Source: Amycolatopsis mongoliensis
Lineage (GTDB): Bacteria; Actinomycetota; Actinomycetes; Mycobacteriales; Pseudonocardiaceae
Assembly (NCBI RefSeq): GCF_030285665.1
Contig: NZ_CP127295.1
Span: 7,254,001-7,318,000 of the forward strand
Length of the DNA stretch: 64,000 bases
Reading direction: 5' to 3'
Positions 1-7,753 of the stretch are shown piece after piece; the first letter of the stretch is position 1; every line of letters starts with the position of its first letter. The notes beneath the pieces were generated by a model that saw only the letters and a list, made by a program, of their open reading frames with translations, did not search any database and was not told where the DNA came from. The position numbers and the translations under genes were made by a program.

Positions 1-233
1 CGCGCGCCGTGGCGGTCGGCGAGGTGGCCGAGCGGCACGCCCGCGACCGAGCCCACCGCCCAGCCGAGCGTGAGGCCCAGCCCGACCTGCGCCGGGGACA
101 GCCCGACGATCCGCGTGAAGAACAGCACCGAGCAGGTCAGGAACGCGCCGTCGCCGAGGGAACCGGTCAGCTGGGCGGCGGCCAGCAGCCGGCCGGAGCG
201 GACGGGTGCGGGGCGGTCCAGGGTCAGCGTCAT
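1..233 (-). CDS. MFS transporter, N-terminal part only
   Basis: This is the start of a minus-strand gene whose remainder lies beyond the left edge. Reading down from the ATG at 233, about 77 residues begin MTLTLDRPAPVRSG and run into a hydrophobic segment, then a second helix and the loop motif PLGHLADRHGA. That loop is the typical MFS motif A (G-x-L-a-D-r-x-G) between helices 2 and 3. The gene diverges from the MocR regulator at 315 and shares an 81-bp control region with it. Drug or metabolite export controlled by that regulator is plausible, but the substrate cannot be read. Confidence 0.72.
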   Translation of the reverse strand, partial: MTLTLDRPAPVRSGRLLAAAQLTGSLGDGAFLTCSVLFFTRIVGLSPAQVGLGLTLGWAVGSVAGVPLGHLADRHGA

Positions 234-255
234 GCCGGTAACGCTAGATCGGCAC

Positions 256-300
256 TTGGCCCGATCCCAGATCCAATTCCCATGAATCGGATTGGGCCAA
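256..300. promoter_or_regulatory. Operator between MFS and MocR genes
   Basis: Two nested inverted repeats lie in the divergent gap. The outer arms are TTGGCCCGATCC (256-267) and GGATTGGGCCAA (289-300), with one mismatch in 12. The inner arms are ATCCAATTC (271-279) and GAATCGGAT (284-292). The ATG of the regulator follows only 14 bp after the outer arm. This is a good candidate for autoregulation by the MocR protein and for control of the MFS gene. The assignment is inferred. Confidence 0.6.
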
Positions 301-314
301 TGTAGGCTCGCCGG

Positions 315-1721
315 ATGGACTTCCACGTCAGCCTGGCCGGGCGCGGTGACCTGTCCGTCCGGATCTACCGCCAGCTGCGCGACGCCGTGCTGGACGGCAG
401 GCTGCGGGCGGGGGAGCGGCTGCCGCCGACCCGGGAGCTGGCGCGGCGCCTGGCCGTCTCGCGCAACACCGTCGCGGTCGCCTACGACCGGCTGACCGCC
501 GACGGGTTCCTCACCGGCCGCGTCGGCGCCGGGACGTACGTCAGCGGTTCGCTGCCCGCGACGAAGCCGCGCAAGGCTCCCGCGGCGCGGGGCCCGCGGC
601 CCAAGGCGATCTGGCGGTCGCTGGCCTCACCGGTCGCCGCGGTGGCGGAGGTGCCGGAGTACGACTTCCGCGTCGGCATTCCCGACGCCGCGCTGTTCCC
701 GTTCGAAACCTGGCGACGGCTGCTCGCGCGGGAGCTGCGGGCCGCGGCGGCGTTCGTGCACTACGTCGACCCTGGCGGGCACCCGGGCCTGCGCGCGGCG
801 ATCGCCCGGCACGTCGGCGTGTCGCGCTCGGTGCGGGCCGACGCGGACGACGTGCTCGTCACCCAGGGCGCGCAGCAGGCCCTCGACCTGCTGTGCCGGG
901 TGCTGCTCTCCCCGGGTGACCGCGTGGCCGTCGAAGAACCGGGCTACCGGCAGGCGAAGCTGCTGTTCGCCTCCCACGGCGCCGAAGTCGTGGGCGTGCC
1001 CGTGGACGGCGAAGGTCTCGACGTCGCGGCGCTGCCGTCGCGGACGAAGCTGGTGTATGTCACGCCGTCGCACCAGTTCCCGCTCGGCACGCCGATGTCC
1101 CTGGCCCGCCGCACGGCGCTGCTGGCGTGGGCCGAGCGCGCGGACGCGGTCGTCGTCGAGGACGACTACGACAGCGAGTTCCGGTTCTCCGACCGCCCCC
1201 TGGAGCCGTTGCAGAGCCTGGACCGCGGCGGGCGCGTCGCGTACGTCGGATCGTTCTCGAAGACGCTGCTTCCCATGCTGCGCCTGGGTTTCCTGATCGC
1301 GCCGCCGTCGCTGCAGGACGCGCTGCGGCACGCCCGCCAGCTGTCGGACTGGCACGGCGACGTGCCCGCCCAGGCGGCGCTGGCCCGGTTCGTCGACGAA
1401 GGCCTGTTCGCCCGCCACATCCGCCGCGCGACGAAGGTGTACGCGGAGCGGCACGAGCGGATCACGTCCACTGTGGACCGCGTGTTCGCCGGCCGGCTCC
1501 GGGTGGTCCCTTCGGCGGCCGGGCTGCACTTGTGCGCTCTGGGCGAGGAGGACCTGGAGCCGATCGCCGCCCGGGCCGCGGCGGCAGGGGTGGCGGTGCA
1601 GACGCTGTCCGATCTGTGCTGCGGGTTCCCGGCGCCGGGCCTGGTGCTGGGCTACGGCTCGATCCCGGTGGAGCGGATCGACGACGGGCTCGCGGCGCTG
1701 GACCGGGCCTGGCGGTCGTGA
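315..1721 (+). CDS. MocR/PdxR-type GntR-family regulator with aminotransferase-like domain
   Basis: A 468-residue transcription regulator. Residues about 11-75 form a GntR winged helix (GERLPPTRELARRLAVSRNT). Residues about 115-465 are a fold-type I aminotransferase-like domain that binds PLP. The Schiff-base lysine is in GSFSKTLLPMLRLGF near residue 316. MocR proteins use PLP or an amino compound as effector and usually do not catalyse transamination. The gene diverges from an MFS gene at 233 and converges on a second MFS gene. Its TGA stop lies inside the left arm of a strong hairpin at 1712-1763. The regulated pathway is not known. Confidence 0.9.
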   Translation: MDFHVSLAGRGDLSVRIYRQLRDAVLDGRLRAGERLPPTRELARRLAVSRNTVAVAYDRLTADGFLTGRVGAGTYVSGSLPATKPRKAPAARGPRPKAIWRSLASPVAAVAEVPEYDFRVGIPDAALFPFETWRRLLARELRAAAAFVHYVDPGGHPGLRAAIARHVGVSRSVRADADDVLVTQGAQQALDLLCRVLLSPGDRVAVEEPGYRQAKLLFASHGAEVVGVPVDGEGLDVAALPSRTKLVYVTPSHQFPLGTPMSLARRTALLAWAERADAVVVEDDYDSEFRFSDRPLEPLQSLDRGGRVAYVGSFSKTLLPMLRLGFLIAPPSLQDALRHARQLSDWHGDVPAQAALARFVDEGLFARHIRRATKVYAERHERITSTVDRVFAGRLRVVPSAAGLHLCALGEEDLEPIAARAAAAGVAVQTLSDLCCGFPAPGLVLGYGSIPVERIDDGLAALDRAWRS

Positions 1722-1763
1722 GCGGGAAACAGGGTTCTGACCCTGCTTCCCGCTCACGACCGC
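1712..1763. terminator. Two-way hairpin between MocR and MFS genes
   Basis: A perfect 16-bp stem, CGGTCGTGAGCGGGAA (1713-1728) with TTCCCGCTCACGACCG (1747-1762), continues after one mismatch into a 6-bp stem CAGGGT/ACCCTG with loop TCTG. One further outer pair can form. It separates convergent genes and supplies the MocR stop codon. A near copy occurs at 19336-19381. There is no T-tract, which is usual for terminators in high-GC actinobacteria. Confidence 0.75.
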
Positions 1764-3146
1764 TGCGGCCGGGGGCTCGACGTGGTGATCGGTGCGGCGG
1801 CGCGCGGCGATCAGGAGGCCGCCCGCTGACGTCGCGGCCGCAGTACCCAGGACCAGCAGCCAGCCGTGCCGGAAGTCCGTCAGGTCCGGGGTTCCCGCGA
1901 AGACCGCTACCAGCACCGCCGTCCCGAGGACCGTCCCGACCTGGCGAGTCGTGTTGACCATCGACGAGCCCGCGCCCCACCGCGCCGGCGGCAGGACCGT
2001 GCCCACCACGCCCGACAGGCTCGGCAGGATCAGCCCGACGCCGATGCCCGTCAGCAGCTGGCCGGGCAGCATCGACCCCGCGTAGTCGGGCACCGAACCC
2101 ATGCGCAGCACCCAGATCAACGCGCCCGCCCCGAACGAGACGCCGCCGAGGGCGACCACCGGGCCGGGGCCGAAGCGGTGCACGAACCGGCCGCCGAGGA
2201 TCGACACCGGCACCACCATCAGCGGGCCCGGGGCCAGGGACAGCCCGGCCACCAGGATCGAGTCGTGCCAGACCGACGTCAGGAACAGCACGTTGCCGAA
2301 CAGCATCGCGGCGAACCCGGCCGCGAACACGCCGGTCGTGACGCACGCCAGCCACAGCGTCGGGACCCGCAGCGCCGGCAGGTCCAGCACCGGCACGGCG
2401 TGGCGCGCCGAGCGCAGCGGCACCCACGCGAGCGCGACGGCGGCCACCCCGAACGCCGACAGCACCGGCCCCGCCGTCCAGCCGTGGTCCGGCGCTTCGA
2501 CCAGCGCGTAGGCGAGCGCCCCCACCCCGGCGAGCAGGCCCGCCGCGCCGAGCAGATCCGGGACGCCGGTGCCGGTGTCCCGGGATTCGCGCAGCACCCG
2601 CGGCCCGGCCAGCAGCGTCAGCGCGCAGATCGGCAGGTTCACCAGGAACACCCAGCGCCACGACGCCTCGACGAGCAGGCCGCCGACGGGTGGCCCGAGC
2701 GCGGCGGCCGCGGCGCCCACGGAAGCCCAGACGCCGACCGCCATCGGCCGCCGGTGCGCCGGGAACGCCGTCAGGAGCAGGGCCAGCGACGTCGGCATGA
2801 CGAGCGCCGCGCCGATCGCCTGCACCGCGCGGAAGGCGATGAGGACCGGGATGGACGGCGCGGCGGCACAGGCGGCCGACGCGAGGGTGAACACCGCGAC
2901 GCCGAAGAGGAACAGGCGCTTGCGGCCGTACCGGTCGGCCAGCCGCCCGGCCGGGGCGAGGCAGGCGGCGAACAGCACGGTGTAGCCGTTGAGCACCCAC
3001 GACAGCGTGGCGAGGTCGTCACCGGGGAAGGCGGCCCGGATGCCGGGGAACGCGATCGTGACGATGAAGGTGTCGAGGCTGGCGAGGAACGCCGCGGTCG
3101 AGACGACCAGCAGCACGAGGCCGGGCTTCGGCGCGGTGTCGGTCAT
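1754..3146 (-). CDS. MFS exporter of the 14-helix DHA2 (EmrB/QacA-like) type; 3' end anomalous
   Basis: From the ATG at 3146 the protein has the DHA2 pattern: helix 1 with LASLDTFIVTIAFPGI, motif A GRLADRYGRKRLF, and motif C PPVGGLLVEASWRW. About fourteen hydrophobic segments run over roughly 460 residues. An AGGAGGG ribosome site and an inverted-repeat operator precede the start. Oddly, the strict frame has no stop after the last helix. It runs through the hairpin at 1712-1763 and stays open antisense to the MocR gene down to position 627, which would give 839 residues. A one-base change in the run of five Gs at 1771-1775 would instead place the TGA at 1754-1756 in frame. I therefore give 1754 as the likely true end and mark it as a probable frameshift or sequence error. 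The substrate is unknown. Confidence 0.75.
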
Positions 3147-3153
3147 GGCCCTC

Positions 3154-3176
3154 CTAGGTTTGAAAAAGCAACCTAG
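3154..3176. promoter_or_regulatory. Inverted-repeat operator upstream of MFS gene
   Basis: CTAGGTT (3154-3160) and AACCTAG (3170-3176) form a perfect 7-bp inverted repeat with a 9-bp A-rich spacer, 8 bp before the MFS start. It overlaps the place where the core promoter and ribosome site should be, so a TetR or MarR-type repressor is the expected binder. No cognate regulator lies immediately next to it. Confidence 0.5.
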
Positions 3177-3259
3177 TCCGAAGAGGTGGGTCTCAACAAG
3201 AGACTGACCAGTTCGGCGCGACCGATGTCACGTGGCGTGCGGGCAGCGGGGCGGGGTGC

Positions 3260-3736
3260 TCAGGCGGCTGCGGCCCGCTCCTCCGCCCGGGCCTTCAGCG
3301 CCGCGAGAGTGTGCTCGATCGACCCCACGTTGTACCCGGGCCGATCGGCGCGGCCGGTCACCCGCGGCCCCATGAACCTGCGCACCACCCAGCTGCCGCT
3401 GCGGTACCAGTTCTCGGTGACCCGGCAGCCCACCGGACTCGGCGCCAGCACGTACTCCCACCGCGACACCCGCGAACCGAGCGGCGTCCGCACGTCGAAC
3501 GCGAACCGGCGCCCCTCGTCGAACCGCACCACCCGGACGCGCGTCCACCACCGCAGCTCGCCGTTCACGTTGCGGCCGCGGAAACGCGCTCCCAGCGCCG
3601 GGCCCGTGCCGTCCAGCCAGCGGCCGCCGATGTTCTCGGGGCTCAGCTCGCCCATCCGGGGCAGGTCGGTGACCCACGACCACACCGTGCCCGGGTCGGC
3701 CGGGACGTCGATGCTGCGCGAAATCGTCGGTTCCAC
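3260..3736 (-). CDS. SRPBCC (polyketide cyclase/START-like) family protein
   Basis: About 158 residues from a GTG at 3736 (VEPTISRSIDVPADPGTVWS). The pattern of an N-terminal strand, then PADPGTVWSWVTDLPRMGELSPE, several strands with WWTRVRVV and FAFDVRTP, and a final long helix is typical of the SRPBCC/Bet v1-like fold that binds hydrophobic ligands. An upstream in-frame start at 3772 would add 12 residues of low similarity. The ligand and pathway are unknown. It diverges from the BFN gene at 3896 and is followed downstream by the MFS promoter region. Confidence 0.78.
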   Translation of the reverse strand: MEPTISRSIDVPADPGTVWSWVTDLPRMGELSPENIGGRWLDGTGPALGARFRGRNVNGELRWWTRVRVVRFDEGRRFAFDVRTPLGSRVSRWEYVLAPSPVGCRVTENWYRSGSWVVRRFMGPRVTGRADRPGYNVGSIEHTLAALKARAEERAAAA

Positions 3737-3835
3737 ACCCCGACGGTGACAGTGCCGCGGCGCCCTCGGCAAGGGCTCGCGGCGTTGTCCGCAGCCGAGA
3801 AGAGCCGGCCTGAAAAACTCGCCCGCGGAACCCGG

Positions 3836-3860
3836 GTTGCCGACCGGGTGTTCTGGGTAC
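3836..3860 (+). promoter_or_regulatory. SigF/SigB-type promoter of the BFN gene
   Basis: GTTG (3836-3839), a 15-bp spacer, then GGGTAC (3855-3860), which fits the actinobacterial stress-sigma consensus GTTT-N15-17-GGGTAT. It lies 36 bp before the GTG start at 3896. The same arrangement recurs at other signalling genes in this window. Confidence 0.55.
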
Positions 3861-3895
3861 CTCGCGCGCGGAGAAGTACCTACACGGAGGGTGCG

Positions 3896-4411
3896 GTGGT
3901 CAGCGTGATCCCGATCGAGGTCGTGGGGATGGCCGTTCCGGTGCCCGGCGAGGCGCCCCTGATGCTGCTCCGGGAACCGGACGGCGCCCGCCGCTGGCTG
4001 GCGATCATGATCGGATACGGCGAAGCCGAGGCCCTCGTGCGCGCGCGCGAGCAGATCGCGCAGCCGCGGCCGGGCACGATCGAGCTGCTGGGCGACGTGC
4101 TCGCGGCGTTCGGCCAGGGCGTCGCCGCGGTCGAGCTGACCGAGGTGCGGGACGGCATCTTCTACGCCGACCTCGTGCTCGTCTCCGGCACCCGCGTGTC
4201 GGCCCGCCCCAGCGATGCCGTCGCGCTCGGCCTGCGCCAGGGTGCGCCGATCCGGGTCGCCGAAGAGGTGCTCGACGTCGCTTCGGTGCAGCTGGAGCTG
4301 GAGCAGGACGCCGAGGGCCCCGCCGCCGACGTGCTCGACACCGAGGCCGAGATCGCCCGCTTCCGCGCCGAGCTCGACGGCCTGCAGCCCGAGGACTTCG
4401 ACGACCTGTAG
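3896..4411 (+). CDS. Bifunctional nuclease (BFN/DUF151) family protein
   Basis: A 171-residue protein starting VVSVIPIEVVGMAVPVPGEA. GGAGG at 3886-3890 gives proper spacing to the GTG at 3896, which decides the start. The BFN/DUF151 core includes PLMLLREPDG, ELLGDVLAAFGQGVAAVELTE and the signature SARPSDAVALGLRQGAPI, followed by an acidic tail ending EDFDDL. The family is named after a plant protein with reported DNase and RNase activity. In actinobacteria its role is unclear and is often guessed to be stress related. The SigF-like promoter upstream agrees with that. The ECF sigma gene follows after 35 bp. Confidence 0.85.
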   Translation: MVSVIPIEVVGMAVPVPGEAPLMLLREPDGARRWLAIMIGYGEAEALVRAREQIAQPRPGTIELLGDVLAAFGQGVAAVELTEVRDGIFYADLVLVSGTRVSARPSDAVALGLRQGAPIRVAEEVLDVASVQLELEQDAEGPAADVLDTEAEIARFRAELDGLQPEDFDDL

Positions 4412-4418
4412 AGCATCA

Positions 4419-4443
4419 TCTCCCGTACCGGACCGACGGGAGA
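4419..4443 (+). promoter_or_regulatory. Hairpin covering the ribosome site of the ECF sigma gene
   Basis: TCTCCCGT (4419-4426) and ACGGGAGA (4436-4443) pair perfectly with a 9-nt loop. The right arm contains the GGGAGA ribosome site of the sigma gene that starts at 4447. It could terminate the BFN transcript, hide the ribosome site, or both. Confidence 0.5.
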
Positions 4444-4446
4444 ACG

Positions 4447-5415
4447 ATGGCGGACTTCGCGACGAGCACCGAGCCGCACCGGCGTGAGCTCCTGGTGCAC
4501 TGCTACCGCATGCTCGGCTCGGTGCACGAGGCCGAGGACCTGGTGCAGGAGACGCTGGTGCGCGCCTGGAAGGCGTGGGACGGCTACGACCCGGCCCGCG
4601 CGTCGGTGCGCACCTGGCTCCACCGGATCGCGACCAACGCCTGCCTCACGGCGCTGGAGAGCCGGGCCCGGCGGCCGCTGCCCTCGGGCCTCGGCCGCCC
4701 GAGCGAGGACCCGGGCGCGCCGCTGACGCCGTCGTTCGAAATCCCCTGGCTGCAGCCGTTCCCGGACGCGCGCCTGGACGACCCCGGCCTGCGCCTGGCC
4801 CGTCGCGGCACGCTGCGGCTGGCGCTGCTCGCGGCGATGCAGACGTTGCCGCCCAAGCAGCGCGCGGTGCTGATCCTGCGCGACGTCCTGGAGTTCAGCG
4901 CGGCGGAGGTGGCAGGCTTCCTGGAGACGACGCCCGCGGCGGTCAACAGCGCCCTGCAGCGCGCCCGCGCGGGCCTCGGCGACCTGTCGGCCGACGAGGT
5001 CCCCGAGCCGGACGACGCGGCCGTGGAGGCGATCCTAGACCGCTACGTCCGGGCGTTCGAATCGGCCGACGTCGCGGGCCTGGTCGAGCTGCTGGCCGAC
5101 GACGTCGTGCTGGAGATGCCGCCGGTGCCGCTGTGGTACCTCGGCCGCGACGGTTACGGCCGGTTCCTCGAACGGCTGTTCGCGATGCGCGGCCCGGACT
5201 GGCGGATGACGCGCACGGCCGCCAACGGCCAGCCCGCCCTGGCCGCCTACTGCCGCGACGACACCGGGGTGTACCGGCTGCACACCCTGCAGGTCTTCAC
5301 GGTGTCCGGCGCCCGCGTGGCGCACAACGTGGTGTTCGCCGATCCCGCCGTGCTGGCGTTGTTCGACCTGCCGGCGACTCAGCCGGCGGCGCGGGCCTCC
5401 GACGGACGGCCGTAG
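4447..5415 (+). CDS. ECF sigma factor with fused SnoaL-like C-terminal domain (SigG-like)
   Basis: A 322-residue sigma-70 family protein. Region 2 (residues about 10-75: LLVHCYRMLGSVHEAEDLVQETLVRAW, then RTWLHRIATNACL) binds the -10 element. Region 4 (about 130-175: LPPKQRAVLILRDVLEFSAAEVAGFLETT) binds the -35 element. Residues about 200-315 form a SnoaL/NTF2-like domain (AILDRYVRAFESADVAGLVELLADDVVLEMPP) seen in SigG-type and ECF41-type factors, which lack a usual anti-sigma partner. In those families the fused domain controls activity. The target promoter is not evident. The 3' end overlaps the convergent DUF2087 gene by 37 bp. Confidence 0.9.
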   Translation: MADFATSTEPHRRELLVHCYRMLGSVHEAEDLVQETLVRAWKAWDGYDPARASVRTWLHRIATNACLTALESRARRPLPSGLGRPSEDPGAPLTPSFEIPWLQPFPDARLDDPGLRLARRGTLRLALLAAMQTLPPKQRAVLILRDVLEFSAAEVAGFLETTPAAVNSALQRARAGLGDLSADEVPEPDDAAVEAILDRYVRAFESADVAGLVELLADDVVLEMPPVPLWYLGRDGYGRFLERLFAMRGPDWRMTRTAANGQPALAAYCRDDTGVYRLHTLQVFTVSGARVAHNVVFADPAVLALFDLPATQPAARASDGRP

Positions 5416-5843
5416 GCGCCGCCGTCGTTGCTGCGCTGCAGCAGGCCTTCGTCGACGAGGTAGCGGCGCAGCGTCGCGTGGTCGTCGTGGACCATCGCGA
5501 GCTTCTCGCGGACGTCCTGCTCGGTGTAGAGCCGGCCCGGCTCGAACCGCTCGGCGAGGTGGGCGAGCAGCAGCTGCCGTCGCCGGCCCGAATGCGGGAT
5601 GGTGACGAGCCTGCCGTGGCGGAACAGCCCGTCGAGCGGGTCGGCCGGGGCCTTGGCGAGCGCCTCGCGGAACACCTCGGGCACGGGCCGGTAGGCGTCC
5701 CCGTCCACGGTGACGAGCCCGGCATCGACCAGCCGCTTCGCGAGTTTCGCGTTGTCGGCCGGGAGCCCGGCGCAGATCCGGGCGAACAGCTGCAGACGGG
5801 CGGGATCCGCGAGGGCGGAGACCAGCGCTTCCGGTGAGGCCAT
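5379..5843 (-). CDS. DUF2087 domain protein
   Basis: A 154-residue protein from the ATG at 5843. The N-terminal part (SPEALVSALADPARLQLFARICAG) looks like an ArsR-type winged helix. The C-terminal part has the DUF2087 pattern: RRRQLLLAHLAERFEPGRLY, YTEQDVREKL, DDHATLRRYLVDEGLLQR. Family members are thought to be transcription regulators. It diverges from the MarR gene at 5922, so it may take part in controlling that operon. Confidence 0.8.
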   Translation of the reverse strand: MASPEALVSALADPARLQLFARICAGLPADNAKLAKRLVDAGLVTVDGDAYRPVPEVFREALAKAPADPLDGLFRHGRLVTIPHSGRRRQLLLAHLAERFEPGRLYTEQDVREKLAMVHDDHATLRRYLVDEGLLQRSNDGGAYGRPSEARAAG

Positions 5844-5887
5844 GGCCGCAAAGCGTACTCGAACTCCTCGCGCCCGTCCGGAAAACT

Positions 5888-5919
5888 CGACAGTCTCAAC
5901 TGATAAGTCTAGGCTGTCG
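5888..5919. promoter_or_regulatory. Operator between DUF2087 and MarR genes
   Basis: CGACAG (5888-5893) and CTGTCG (5914-5919) form an inverted repeat in the 78-bp divergent gap, with an A/T-rich centre that can hold a -10 element. The MarR ATG follows two bases later, so the transcript is probably nearly leaderless and self-repressed. Confidence 0.5.
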
Positions 5920-5921
5920 AT

Positions 5922-6365
5922 ATGGGCTCGAAGACGGTTCCCGCTCCGGCGGTCGCGGCCGCGCAGACGCTGCGCGTGCTCGTCGGCCGGCTGCGGCGGC
6001 AGATGATGGACGCGACGGCGGTCGGCGACCTGACCTCCGCGCAGGCCTCGGCGCTGGCCCGGCTCGCGAAGAACGAGCCGTCGACGGCGAGCGAGCTGGC
6101 CGGCGCGGAGCGGGTGCGCCCGCAGTCGATGGCGGTGACGGTGGCCGCGCTGGAACAGCTCGGCCTGGTCCGCCGGGAGGACGATCCGGCGGACGGCCGC
6201 CGTCAGCTGATCTTCTTCACGCCCGAGGGGCGCGCCTACGGCCACGGTGCTCGCGCCTCGCGGCACGAGTGGCTGGCCCGGACCCTCGCACAGCGGCTCA
6301 CCGAGGACGAGCTGGCCGTGGTCAACGAGGCGCTGGCGCTGCTCGGCCGCGTCGTCGAGCCATGA
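5922..6365 (+). CDS. MarR-family transcription regulator
   Basis: A 147-residue winged-helix protein. LTSAQASALARLAKNEPSTASELA is followed by the recognition helix RVRPQSMAVTVAALEQLGLV and the wing DDPADGRRQLIFFTPEG, the standard MarR layout. Its stop overlaps the ATG of the MFS gene (ATGA), so the two are translated together. MarR repressors usually respond to phenolic or antibiotic ligands and control a linked exporter, which fits here. It heads a run of eight plus-strand genes with no gap larger than 10 bp. Confidence 0.92.
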   Translation: MGSKTVPAPAVAAAQTLRVLVGRLRRQMMDATAVGDLTSAQASALARLAKNEPSTASELAGAERVRPQSMAVTVAALEQLGLVRREDDPADGRRQLIFFTPEGRAYGHGARASRHEWLARTLAQRLTEDELAVVNEALALLGRVVEP

Positions 6366-7753
6366 CGACGCGGGAACGGGTGCGCGACGGGTTCGACCGG
6401 AAGCTGCTCGCCCCGCTGATCTCGGGCGCGGTGCTCAACCCGGTCAACTCGACGATCATCGCGGTCGCGCTGGTGCCCATCGGCGTCGCGTTCGGGCAGC
6501 CGGCGTCGGCGACCGCGTGGCTGATCTCCGCGCTGTACCTGGCCACCGCGGTCGGGCAGCCGGTGGCCGGGCGGCTGATCGACCGGTACGGCCCCCGGCG
6601 CGTGTTCCTCCCGGCGACGGCCCTGGTCGGGCTGGCGGGGGTGCTCGGCACCCTCGCGCCGGACCTGGCGTGGCTGATCGTCGCGCGGGTGGTCCTCGGC
6701 TTCGGCACGTGCGCCGGCTATCCGGCGGCGATGCGGCTCATCCGCGACGAGAGCGACCGGACCGGCCGCGACAGCCCCGCGTCCGTGCTCACCGTGCTGG
6801 CGATCTCGACCCAGACGATCTCCGTGGTCGGCCCGGCGCTGGGCGGCCTGCTCATCGGTGTCGGCGGCTGGCGCGCGACCTTCGCCCTCAACATCCCCAT
6901 CGCGCTGGCCGCCTTCGTCCTCGGCGCCCGCCGGTTCCCGAAGACGGCGAAGCCCGCGTCGAAGGGCTCGTTCGACCTCGACTTCTCCGGCATGGCGCTG
7001 TTCGCCGGCATGCTCGTCTCGCTGCTGCTGTTCCTGATGCACCCGGGCGCGGGGGACTGGTACCTGCTCGCCATCGCCGTGGCGGGGGCCGCGGGCTTCG
7101 CCGTGCGCGAGCTGACCCACGCCCACCCGTTCATCGACCTGCGGCTGCTCGGCCGCAACGGCCCGCTGCTGCGCACCTACGGCCGCGCCCTGCTGGCCTA
7201 CGTCGTGGCGTACAGCTTCCTCTACGGCTACACGCAGTGGCTCGAGCACGGCCGCGGCCTCTCGGCGAGCGAAGCCGGCCTGGCCACCCTGCCGCTGTTC
7301 GCGACCGGGATCCTCGTGTCGCTGCTCACCGGGCGTCGCGAAGCCGTCCGCGGCAAGCTGGCCGTCGCCGCGCTCGGGCAGCTCGCCGGGTGCGCGTTGC
7401 TGCTGACCCTGGACTCCTCGGCCGCCGTGTGGCTGCTCGTCGTGGTCGCGCTCGTGGCCGGGGTGCCGCAGGGGCTGAACAGCCTCGCGCTGCAGAACTC
7501 CGTGTACCGCCAGGCGAACCCCGACGACATCGCCGCGTCGGCCGGCCTGCTGCGCACCTTCGGCTACCTCGGCGCGATCGTCTCCTCCGCGCTCCAAGGC
7601 GCCCTGTACGGATCCGCCGCCGACACCGGCGGCCTGCACGACCTCGCGCTGCTGCTCCTCGGCATCGGCGCGGTCTTCTTGGCCATCACCGTGTTCGACC
7701 GTTCCCTGTCCCGAAGCACCACCCGACCCGAGAAAGACGGAACCGATGCCTGA
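6362..7753 (+). CDS. MFS transporter controlled by MarR
   Basis: A 463-residue membrane protein with about 12-14 helices. PLISGAVLNPVNSTIIAVAL is helix 1, GRLIDRYGPRRVF is motif A, and VVGPALGGLLIGVGGWRATF is motif C, as in drug/proton antiporters of the DHA2 type. It overlaps the MarR stop by 4 bp and the next gene by 8 bp, so it belongs to the same operon. The substrate is probably the MarR inducer, but nothing shows its identity. Confidence 0.9.
   Translation: MTTRERVRDGFDRKLLAPLISGAVLNPVNSTIIAVALVPIGVAFGQPASATAWLISALYLATAVGQPVAGRLIDRYGPRRVFLPATALVGLAGVLGTLAPDLAWLIVARVVLGFGTCAGYPAAMRLIRDESDRTGRDSPASVLTVLAISTQTISVVGPALGGLLIGVGGWRATFALNIPIALAAFVLGARRFPKTAKPASKGSFDLDFSGMALFAGMLVSLLLFLMHPGAGDWYLLAIAVAGAAGFAVRELTHAHPFIDLRLLGRNGPLLRTYGRALLAYVVAYSFLYGYTQWLEHGRGLSASEAGLATLPLFATGILVSLLTGRREAVRGKLAVAALGQLAGCALLLTLDSSAAVWLLVVVALVAGVPQGLNSLALQNSVYRQANPDDIAASAGLLRTFGYLGAIVSSALQGALYGSAADTGGLHDLALLLLGIGAVFLAITVFDRSLSRSTTRPEKDGTDA

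Noticed and set aside
1866..3176. A plus-strand frame opposite the MFS gene at 1754-3146.
   Set aside because: It consists of Arg, Gln and His-rich sequence typical of the reverse of a membrane protein gene, and has no domain.
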